A DNA stretch of 5,288 nt, from positions 1 to 5,288 of the forward strand of contig JAJXXM010000384.1 in NCBI GenBank assembly GCA_021781095.1. The letters run 5' to 3'. The DNA is from a bacterium (GTDB taxonomy: Bacteria; Eremiobacterota; Eremiobacteria; Baltobacterales; Baltobacteraceae). The notes beneath the pieces were generated by a model. That model made no database searches. It was given only the letters and a program-made list of their open reading frames with translations, and was not told the DNA's origin. Positions 1 through 5,288 of this stretch are shown piece by piece (position 1 is the first letter of the stretch; each line of letters starts with the position of its first letter). A program made the translations under genes and the position numbers.

Positions 1-1822
1 ACGCGCCTGCCACGTGCGTGCGATGGATGAAGCGCGGTGCATCGGCCCGGCGCTCGCCCGCGATTCCTATCTCAATATCGGCGCGGTGATCGAGGCCGCG
101 CGCGCGATGGGTGCCGACGCCATCCATCCCGGCTACGGCTTTCTCTCCGAGCGCGCGGATTTCGCGCGCGACGTGCTCGATGCGGGCCTGATCTTCGTCG
201 GGCCCAGCCCCGAGGCGATGGCGGCGATGGGGAGTAAGATCGAGGCAAAGCAGAAAGCGCGTGCCGCCGACGTTCCGGTGATTCCCGGCTACGACGGCGC
301 CGCACAAGATCTCGCGACGCTGCGTGCGAAAGCCGAAGAGATCGGCTTCCCGCTGCTCATAAAAGCGAGCGCGGGGGGCGGCGGGCGCGGGATGCGCGTC
401 GTCGATTCGCTCGCGCATTTCGACGAAGCGCTCGACGCCGCAAAACGTGAGGCGCTCGCCGCGTTCGGCGACGAGAGCGTCTTACTCGAACGCTACCTGC
501 GTTCGCCTCGCCACATCGAATTTCAGATTCTCGGCGATTCCTACGGTACGATCGTGCACTTCGGCGAGCGCGAATGTTCGATTCAACGCCGCCACCAGAA
601 AGTCGTCGAAGAGGCACCCAGCACGGTGGTCTCGCCGGAATTGCGCGCGCGTATGGGCGAAGCGGCGCTCCGTGCGGCGCGCAGCGTCGGCTACAGCAAC
701 GCGGGAACCGCGGAGTTCATGCTCGATTCCGACGAGTCGTTCTACTTTCTCGAAATGAACGCGCGTTTGCAGGTGGAGCACCCGATTACGGAGTTCGTCT
801 ACGGGCTCGATCTCGTCGAGTGGCAACTTCGGGTCGCTTCGGGCGAACGGTTGCCGTTCTCGCAGGAGCAGATTCAGCCGCGCGGTGCCGCGATCGAAGT
901 ACGCATCTGCGCCGAAGATCCGTCGATGCAAATGCTCCCCTCGACCGGCACCATCGATCGCTGGGAGGTTCCGCACCCGTGGGAGGCGCGCGTCGATAGC
1001 GGCGTCGCACTCGGGAGCGAGGTCACGCTCCATTACGATTCGCTGCTGGCAAAACTCATCGTCGCCGCGCCGACGCGCGACGAAGCGGTGCGCCGCTTGC
1101 AACACGCCCTCGATCGCACGCACATCGGCGGCGTTCGTACCAATCTGCCGCTGCTGCGCTGGATCGCGCAGGACGAGGCGTTCGCGCGCGGCGAGACGAC
1201 CACGAGTTTCCTCGCGCAGCGGCTCGACGAATCGCGCTTCGCGCGCACCGCGTTTCCGCGCGAAGTGCAGGTGCTCGCATTGGCGGCCCTGCAGCGTGAC
1301 GAGGCCCTCCCCTGGCGGATCGCGGGAATGGCGATTCCGGTCGCTCTCGCGCACGCCGACGCCCGTGCGGCTCTACGCATCGATCGCAGCGCCGAGGGAA
1401 CGCTGGTGCACGGCGATCTCTCCGGCCCGCTGCGCATTATCGGCAACGGCGCGACGATGCATGCCGCAGTCGGCGACCTGGAAGCGCGCGGGCGCGTGCG
1501 CCGAACCGAGCGCGGCTACGCCATCCTGTGGGATGGTATCGAATACGACGTCGGGCTCGCGCCGCCGCCGGAGGTGGAGAGCGCCGGGGGAATCGGCAGC
1601 GAACGGTCGGGAGCGATACGCGCACCGATGCCCGGGAAAATTCTCCGCGTCGCCATCGCTCCCGGCGACCGCGTCGAGGCGCGAACCTTGCTCGTGGTGT
1701 TGGAGGCGATGAAGATGGAACATCGCATCGAAGCGCCGGGCGCCGGAATCGTCGCCGCCGTCCACGCACGTGAAGGCAGCACCGTTGCCGGAGGTGCGAC
1801 GCTCGTGGAGATCGAGGCGTAA
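1..1822 (+). CDS. liuD: Acyl-CoA carboxylase biotin-containing alpha subunit, probably 3-methylcrotonyl-CoA carboxylase (5' partial)
   Basis: This subunit carboxylates its own biotin with ATP and bicarbonate, then hands the carboxyl group to a separate carboxyltransferase subunit. The reading frame is open to the left edge (first full codon at base 2), and the residues before the first GTG (RACHVRAMDEA) still match the family pattern, so the GTG at 14 is not the start; roughly 45 N-terminal residues are missing. The biotin carboxylase domain spans about 1-1250: HPGYGFLSE, the glycine-rich ATP loop KASAGGGGRGM (362-394), ERECSIQRRHQK (566-601, with the bicarbonate-region His), EMNARLQVEH (752-781) and the conserved Arg at 902. 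A linker domain follows, then a C-terminal biotinyl domain with EAMKMEH; the biotinylated Lys codon is 1712-1714. Length and domain order fit MCC, PCC and some ACC alpha subunits. MCC is inferred from the abutting HMG-CoA lyase; the sequence alone does not prove the substrate. Confidence 0.93.
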   Translation, partial: RACHVRAMDEARCIGPALARDSYLNIGAVIEAARAMGADAIHPGYGFLSERADFARDVLDAGLIFVGPSPEAMAAMGSKIEAKQKARAADVPVIPGYDGAAQDLATLRAKAEEIGFPLLIKASAGGGGRGMRVVDSLAHFDEALDAAKREALAAFGDESVLLERYLRSPRHIEFQILGDSYGTIVHFGERECSIQRRHQKVVEEAPSTVVSPELRARMGEAALRAARSVGYSNAGTAEFMLDSDESFYFLEMNARLQVEHPITEFVYGLDLVEWQLRVASGERLPFSQEQIQPRGAAIEVRICAEDPSMQMLPSTGTIDRWEVPHPWEARVDSGVALGSEVTLHYDSLLAKLIVAAPTRDEAVRRLQHALDRTHIGGVRTNLPLLRWIAQDEAFARGETTTSFLAQRLDESRFARTAFPREVQVLALAALQRDEALPWRIAGMAIPVALAHADARAALRIDRSAEGTLVHGDLSGPLRIIGNGATMHAAVGDLEARGRVRRTERGYAILWDGIEYDVGLAPPPEVESAGGIGSERSGAIRAPMPGKILRVAIAPGDRVEARTLLVVLEAMKMEHRIEAPGAGIVAAVHAREGSTVAGGATLVEIEA

Positions 1823-2740
1823 ATGCAGCGCCCCAAACGCGTCACCGTCGCCGAGATGGGCCCGCGCGACGGCTTGCAGAACGAGCACGAGCTCGTCCCG
1901 ACGGAAACCAAAATCGCGTTCATCGACATGCTCTCGGAGAGCGGGCTCCCAATCGTCGAAGCGACCTCGTTCGTGAGTCCGAAAGCGATACCGCAGCTCG
2001 CCGACGGCGCGGAGGTCTACGCCGCCATTCGCAAGCGCCCCGGCGTCCGCTACCCGGTGCTCGTTCCCAACATGCGCGGCTACGAGCGCGCGCGCGCCGT
2101 CGACGTGCGCGAGATCGCCGTCTTTACCGCCGCATCGGAGCGCTTTACCGAACGCAACATTCGCATGAGTATCGCCGAGTCTATCGAGACGTTTCGCGAA
2201 GTGGTACGGCACGCAAAGGCGGACGGGCTGCGGGTTCGCGGATACGTCTCGACGGCGTTCGGATCGCCGTTCGGCGACGAGGTACCGCCGAAGAACGTCG
2301 TCGACGTTGCCGTCGCGCTCGCCGACCTCGGCTGCGATGAAATCTCCATCGGCGACACCATCGGCGTCGGCGTTCCCAGCCAGGTCGAGGAACTCGTTCC
2401 GATGCTCGCGCGCCGAATTCCGTTGGAGCGTCTCGCCATGCATTTCCACGATACCCGCGGCACGGCGTTAGCGAACGTATATGCCGCACTCGGCTGCGGC
2501 ATCTCGATCTTCGATTCCAGCAGCGGTGGGCTCGGCGGTTGCCCCTACGCACCAGGGGCGACCGGAAATCTCGGCACCGAAGATCTGCTCTATTTATTGC
2601 ATGCGATGGGCATCGAGACCGGCGTCGATCTCGACCGCGTGCGCGCGGCATCCCGCTTCATCGCGCGCGAACTCGGACACGCACTCACCAGCAAGGCGTA
2701 CACCGCCATGGAGGCTCGCGATGCCCTCAGCGCCGGCTAA
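1823..2740 (+). CDS. mvaB: Hydroxymethylglutaryl-CoA lyase
   Basis: This enzyme cleaves 3-hydroxy-3-methylglutaryl-CoA to acetyl-CoA and acetoacetate, the last step of leucine degradation, in the cytosol. The 305-residue product is a complete HMGL-like TIM barrel of the usual bacterial length. GPRDGLQNE gives Arg15 and Asp16, VEATSFVSPK gives Glu46, HFHDT gives the metal ligands His207 and His209, and GGLGGCPYAPGATGN gives the catalytic Cys240 and Asn249. All keep a constant offset of 26 from the human residues (R41, D42, E72, H233, H235, C266, N275), so the enzyme should be active. The human C-terminal regulatory Cys is absent, as in other bacterial forms. The ATG directly follows the carboxylase stop TAA with no gap; a weak GAGG at 1814-1817 lies 5 nt upstream, suggesting translational coupling. 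The active-site loop favours HMG-CoA lyase over the related isopropylmalate or homocitrate synthases. Confidence 0.95.
   Translation: MQRPKRVTVAEMGPRDGLQNEHELVPTETKIAFIDMLSESGLPIVEATSFVSPKAIPQLADGAEVYAAIRKRPGVRYPVLVPNMRGYERARAVDVREIAVFTAASERFTERNIRMSIAESIETFREVVRHAKADGLRVRGYVSTAFGSPFGDEVPPKNVVDVAVALADLGCDEISIGDTIGVGVPSQVEELVPMLARRIPLERLAMHFHDTRGTALANVYAALGCGISIFDSSSGGLGGCPYAPGATGNLGTEDLLYLLHAMGIETGVDLDRVRAASRFIARELGHALTSKAYTAMEARDALSAG
2710..2714 (+). promoter_or_regulatory. Ribosome binding site (GGAGG) of the amidohydrolase gene
   Basis: GGAGG lies 6 nt before the ATG at 2721, inside the last codons of the HMG-CoA lyase gene. It is the best Shine-Dalgarno match near any start in the window. 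It decides the amidohydrolase start, although its frame stays open as far back as 2481. Confidence 0.75.
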
Positions 2741-3926
2741 CCGTTCGCACGCGGGCGTTACGTTCCGCGTCGGCACGTTTTACGACGGCACGCTTGCGAA
2801 AGCGCGCCGAAACGTCGACGTCACGATCGCCGACGGGCGCGTGCTCTCGGTCGAGGAGGGAGCGGAAGGCGGCGAGCATCTCCGCCGCGTTCCCTGTATG
2901 ACGCCCGGCCTCACCAACGCGCACGTCCACCTCGAAGGGAGCGGCGAAGCGGCCTCCCAGGACGCCTGGTCGCGCAGTACGCCGAACGAACGCGTGATCT
3001 CCGCCGTAGCAAACGCGCGTAAATCCCTCTATGCCGGCGTCACCAGCATTCGCGACCTCGGTTGCTCGGGCGGAACGGCAATGAGCGTCGCCGCGGCGAT
3101 TGCAGAAGGGCGAATCGAGGGACCGCGCATTGCGTCGGCAGGGGCCGTCATTTGCATGACCGGCGGACACGGGTGGTTTCTCGGGCGCCAGGTCGATTCG
3201 CCCTGGGAAGCGCGCAAAGCGGTGCGCGAACAATTGCTTGCGGGAGCGACGTGCATAAAATTTATCGCAACCGGCGGCGTCCTGACGCGCGGTGCCGTTC
3301 CCGGGAACGCGCAGTTGACCGCCGAGGAGCTCGCGGCGGGAGTCGATGAAGCGCACCGCCACGGAATGCGCTGCGCCGCGCATGCCATCGGCACCCTCGG
3401 CATCAAGAACGCGCTACGCGCCGGAATCGATTCGATCGAACACGGGCACATGCTCGACGACGAGGCGATCGAGCTCTTCAAAGCCAACGGCGCGTATCTC
3501 GTGCCGACGCTCACCGCGCCGACCTGTATTCTCGAACATGCCGACGACGGCAAGCAGCCCGAGTGGGCGTTGCAGAAAGCGCGGACGGTCGCCGAGGAGA
3601 TGCAACGCAATATCGCGCGCGCCTATCGTGCCGGGGTGAAAATCGCCGGAGGTTCCGATGCGGGAACGCCCTACAATTTTCACGAGCGGTACGCCTACGA
3701 AATCGAATTGATGCATCGCTTGCTGGGCATGAGTCCTCAGGAAGCCCTTCACGCCGCGACCGCCGTCGCGAGCGAACTCGTCGGGCTCACGTCCGGAACG
3801 TTGGCTCCCGGCGAACCTGCGGACTTGCTGTTTCTGGAGAGCGATATCGCCAACGATCTTTCGACGCTCTACCAACCGCTCGCCGTGATGAAGGACGGGG
3901 CGTTGCTCTTCGACCGTGCCCGATAG
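2721..3926 (+). CDS. Metal-dependent amidohydrolase (imidazolonepropionase/prolidase-like)
   Basis: This is a 401-residue member of the amidohydrolase superfamily, which hydrolyses amide or related bonds using one or two metal ions. A short N-terminal beta domain (residues 8-60, FRVGTFYDG, VDVTIADGRV) precedes the TIM barrel. The barrel shows the metal-binding HVH (His68, His70) in TPGLTNAHVHLEG, a probable carboxylated Lys180 in CIKFIATGGV, His221 in AHAIGT, His241 and His243 in IEHGH, and catalytic Asp313 in GGSDAGTPYN. The C-terminus returns to the beta domain (GTLAPGEPADLLFLE). The lysine-containing set resembles the binuclear Xaa-Pro dipeptidase-like group rather than true HutI, so a peptide, N-acyl amino acid or lactam substrate is possible; the exact substrate cannot be read from sequence. 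No signal peptide is seen, so it is probably cytoplasmic. The start at 2721 is chosen for its GGAGG and because upstream codons only shadow the lyase gene. It overlaps the lyase by 20 bp, implying co-expression. Confidence 0.92.
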   Translation: MPSAPANRSHAGVTFRVGTFYDGTLAKARRNVDVTIADGRVLSVEEGAEGGEHLRRVPCMTPGLTNAHVHLEGSGEAASQDAWSRSTPNERVISAVANARKSLYAGVTSIRDLGCSGGTAMSVAAAIAEGRIEGPRIASAGAVICMTGGHGWFLGRQVDSPWEARKAVREQLLAGATCIKFIATGGVLTRGAVPGNAQLTAEELAAGVDEAHRHGMRCAAHAIGTLGIKNALRAGIDSIEHGHMLDDEAIELFKANGAYLVPTLTAPTCILEHADDGKQPEWALQKARTVAEEMQRNIARAYRAGVKIAGGSDAGTPYNFHERYAYEIELMHRLLGMSPQEALHAATAVASELVGLTSGTLAPGEPADLLFLESDIANDLSTLYQPLAVMKDGALLFDRAR

Positions 3927-5076
3927 CGCCGAGGATCTGCGCGGGCTGCGCCTCGCGGTGCTCGCCCCGATTTCGTGGCCGGTGCCGCCGCCGGGCTACG
4001 GCCCGTGGGAGCAAATATCGTTTAACATCGCCGAGGGCATGCGCGCCCGCGGCCTCGACGTCACGCTCTATGCGGCGGGAGATTCGCATTTCGAAGGTAC
4101 GCTGCGGAGCGTCGTTCCCATCGCGCTCAACGAAGACCGCGCGCTCGATGGCAACGTCTTCGAGGGCATTCATATCGGGACGCTCTTCGAAGAGGCGGAG
4201 CGATTCGATCTGATCCATAACAATTTCGACTGGAAGCCGATGACCTATGCGTTGGCGCGCCCGAGCCCGCCGATGCTGACGACGATTCACGGATTTTCGC
4301 AGCCGCAAATCCTCGCCGCGTATTATGCATGCGCGCATCGTAGTTTTTTTACGTCGATCAGCGATGCCGACCGCGACCCGGGGCTGCGCTATCTCGGCAC
4401 GACCTACAACGGCATCGATGCCGCGCAGTTCACCTTCCGCGATTCGCCCGGCGATTATTTGCTTTTTATCGGGCGCTTCCACCCGGAAAAAGGAACGCAC
4501 CTCGCAATCGAGATCGCGAAGCGCGCGGGCATTCGCATTAAACTCGCCGGCATACCGCACGACGAGCGATACTTCGACGAACTCGTATCACCGCATATCG
4601 ACGGCGACGCGGTGGAGTTTCTCGGTGAAGTGCGCGGCGCGCGGCGCGACGAGGTGCTCGGAGGTGCGTTGGCCTTGGTGCACATGACGACGCGCCCGGA
4701 GCGTTTCGGGCTCACGTTGGTCGAAGCGATGGCCTGCGGTACCCCGGTCCTCGGCGCGCGCATGGGATCGATACCCGAGATCGTGCGCGACGGTGTGACG
4801 GGGATACTCTGCGACGATCTCGATGCCGCGGCCACCGCCGTTCCGCACTTGCAAAATCTCGACCGCGCGCTCTGCCGCAAACATGTCGAGGAACGCTTTA
4901 GCGTCGAACGCATGGTCGACCGCTATCTCGAGGCCTATCGCATCGCCCTGCGCGAACGGCTACCGGGAGCGCCGAGCGCCTCCGAAGCCGCAGCGCGCAA
5001 GCACGACTGGTGGGATCGCCCGATGGCGTTTACCGATATTCCCGAGCGCCCGCACTCGCTCCGATTCGACTTGTAG
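3916..5076 (+). CDS. Family 4 glycosyltransferase (GT-B fold)
   Basis: The 386-residue product looks like a cytoplasmic sugar-nucleotide-dependent retaining glycosyltransferase. The N-terminal Rossmann domain (residues 1 to about 170) opens with LRLAVLAPISWPVPPPGYG, followed by WEQISFNIAEGMRARGLDVT, the acceptor-side start seen in the AviGT4-like branch of GT4. The donor-binding domain begins near residue 181 (YLLFIGRFHPEKGTHLA, with Arg187 and Lys192 as phosphate-contacting candidates) and contains the EX7E signature ERFGLTLVE (Glu262, Glu270) followed by AMACGTPVLG. There is no signal peptide or membrane helix. The GTG at 3916 is the first usable start after an in-frame TGA at 3889-3891. 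It lies 11 bp inside the amidohydrolase gene and lacks a clear Shine-Dalgarno, so it probably depends on re-initiation. The polar tail (about 365-386, KHDWWDRPMAFTD) has no recognised domain. Sugar donor and acceptor are unknown. Confidence 0.9.
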   Translation: MPDSAEDLRGLRLAVLAPISWPVPPPGYGPWEQISFNIAEGMRARGLDVTLYAAGDSHFEGTLRSVVPIALNEDRALDGNVFEGIHIGTLFEEAERFDLIHNNFDWKPMTYALARPSPPMLTTIHGFSQPQILAAYYACAHRSFFTSISDADRDPGLRYLGTTYNGIDAAQFTFRDSPGDYLLFIGRFHPEKGTHLAIEIAKRAGIRIKLAGIPHDERYFDELVSPHIDGDAVEFLGEVRGARRDEVLGGALALVHMTTRPERFGLTLVEAMACGTPVLGARMGSIPEIVRDGVTGILCDDLDAAATAVPHLQNLDRALCRKHVEERFSVERMVDRYLEAYRIALRERLPGAPSASEAAARKHDWWDRPMAFTDIPERPHSLRFDL

Positions 5077-5147
5077 CGCCTCTGTCACCCCGAGCAGCCG
5101 CGCCTCTGTCACCCCGAGTAGCTGCGCCTCTGTCACCCCGAGTAGGC
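5076..5147 (+). repeat. 24-bp direct tandem repeat, three units
   Basis: Three adjacent 24-bp units start at 5076, 5100 and 5124, the first on the last base of the glycosyltransferase stop codon. All share GCGCCTCTGTCACCCCGAG, then CAGCC, TAGCT or TAGGC. The units differ at only a few bases near their 3' ends. The CACCCCGAGTAG core is the left arm of the hairpins that follow, so the array looks like repeated half-hairpins; the third unit supplies the arm of the first complete hairpin. Confidence 0.9.
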
Positions 5148-5168
5148 CCCTCAGGGCCGTATCGAGGG
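5136..5168. repeat. Hairpin repeat copy 1 (direct orientation)
   Basis: This is an imperfect inverted repeat. The upper stem GGCCC (5145-5149) pairs with GGGCC (5154-5158) around a CTCA loop. Below a single bulged G (5159), TA pairs with TA, CGA (5139-5141) with TCG (5162-5164) and CCC (5136-5138) with GGG (5166-5168), with bulges at G5142 and A5165. There is no T-run after it, so it is not a classic intrinsic terminator. Confidence 0.75.
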
Positions 5169-5184
5169 GCGCAACTTGTGTCCA

Positions 5185-5218
5185 CCCCGAGTAGCCCTCG
5201 AAGAGGGCGTATCGAGGG
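5185..5218. repeat. Hairpin repeat copy 2 (direct orientation)
   Basis: This has the same architecture as copy 1. CCC (5185-5187) pairs with GGG (5216-5218), CGA (5188-5190) with TCG (5212-5214) and TA with TA, with bulges at the equivalent G5191, G5209 and A5215. The upper stem is different: GCCCTC (5194-5199) pairs with GAGGGC (5203-5208) around a GAA loop. The lower arms are identical to copy 1 while the apical stem has changed on both sides yet still pairs, which supports a structured repeat. Confidence 0.78.
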
Positions 5219-5230
5219 GCATTCGACGCG

Positions 5231-5266
5231 TGCCTCGATACGGGCGCTACGGCGCCCTACTCGGCA
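5231..5266. repeat. Hairpin repeat copy 3 (inverted orientation, UNCG-type tetraloop)
   Basis: The arm order is reversed relative to copies 1 and 2: CTCGATAC comes first and CTACTCGG second. GGGCGC (5242-5247) pairs with GCGCCC (5252-5257) around TACG, forming a C(UACG)G tetraloop in RNA. Below a bulged C5241, AT/TA pairs continue to CGA (5236-5238) with TCG (5261-5263), bulging C5260, then weaker pairing to TGC/GCA at the base. No T-run follows on either strand. It could still stabilise an RNA 3' end or act as a bidirectional transcription block between convergent genes, but that is inference. Confidence 0.75.
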
Positions 5267-5288
5267 TGGAAAACCACCTACTCGGCAT
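5256..5288. repeat. 12-bp direct repeat, truncated by the window edge
   Basis: CCTACTCGGCAT occurs at 5256-5267 and again at 5277-5288, a 21-bp period. The first copy is the right arm of hairpin copy 3 and the second ends exactly at the window edge. This mirrors, on the other strand, the left array of isolated arms (CGAGTAG), and suggests a second array continuing to the right. No coding sequence is supported between 5077 and 5288. Confidence 0.7.

Noticed and set aside
14..16. GTG at 14 as the true start of the carboxylase gene
   Set aside because: The codons before it are in frame and match the family consensus leading into the conserved DEA..IGP...SYLN region, and a protein starting here would lack the first strand of the biotin carboxylase fold. 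The gene is cut by the window edge.
1373..2449. Long minus-strand open frame (358 codons) opposite the carboxylase and lyase genes
   Set aside because: It lies wholly antisense to two well-supported genes, has no recognisable domain, and long antisense open frames are expected in GC-rich DNA with strong third-position bias. The same applies to the minus frames at 482-1354 and 3787-4560.
2481..2720. N-terminal extension of the amidohydrolase back to 2481
   Set aside because: The 80 extra residues are an out-of-frame reading of the HMG-CoA lyase catalytic region, are arginine/serine/alanine-rich and match no amidohydrolase domain. ATG 2721 has a proper GGAGG.
5076..5147. CRISPR array
   Set aside because: The 24-bp units are directly adjacent with no unique spacers, there are only three, and no cas gene is present.
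4823..5194. Plus-strand open frame running through the repeats (would encode an eight-residue repeat)
   Set aside because: The 24-bp period keeps any frame open through the array. Its first two thirds are a shadow of the glycosyltransferase gene and there is no ribosome site.
5231..5275. Classic Rho-independent terminator
   Set aside because: The stem is strong but is followed by GGAAAACC rather than a T-run, and the opposite strand also lacks a T-run after the stem.

Overview
The window is a stretch of high-GC bacterial chromosome (roughly two thirds G+C by eye). It holds four tightly packed plus-strand genes, followed by about 210 bp of non-coding, repeat-rich DNA. The gene density, GC-ending codons, overlapping genes and a GTG start fit a free-living, aerobic, organic-acid-degrading bacterium. 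The intergenic hairpins, with CCCCGAGTAG on one arm and GTATCGAGGGG on the other, loosely recall repeats in uncultured soil lineages such as Candidatus Eremiobacterota. That is only an impression from memory; no 16S or other marker gene is present.

Layout. (1) From the left edge to 1822 lies the C-terminal ~93% of a biotin-dependent acyl-CoA carboxylase alpha subunit, with biotin carboxylase, linker and biotinyl domains. It is most likely the 3-methylcrotonyl-CoA carboxylase alpha subunit; its N-terminus is cut off by the window. (2) 1823-2740 is hydroxymethylglutaryl-CoA lyase with all catalytic and metal residues present, starting on the base after the carboxylase stop. (3) 2721-3926 is a secreted-signal-free, metal-dependent amidohydrolase of the imidazolonepropionase/prolidase-like group. 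It overlaps the lyase by 20 bp and has a strong GGAGG ribosome binding site. (4) 3916-5076 is a GT-B fold family 4 glycosyltransferase starting at GTG and overlapping the amidohydrolase by 11 bp. (5) 5076-5288 contains a three-unit 24-bp tandem repeat, two direct copies of a bulged hairpin, a third copy in inverted orientation with a UNCG-type tetraloop, and the beginning of another direct repeat cut by the window edge.

How the genes fit together. Carboxylase alpha plus HMG-CoA lyase is the core of the leucine (Liu/Mcc) degradation pathway: 3-methylcrotonyl-CoA is carboxylated, hydrated, then cleaved to acetyl-CoA and acetoacetate. The carboxyltransferase (beta) subunit, enoyl-CoA hydratase and acyl-CoA dehydrogenase are not here and are expected upstream. 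The amidohydrolase and glycosyltransferase are almost certainly co-transcribed, but neither has a known step in leucine catabolism. No promoter, tRNA, rRNA, CRISPR array or transposase gene was seen. The repeat block is the least ordinary part of the window.
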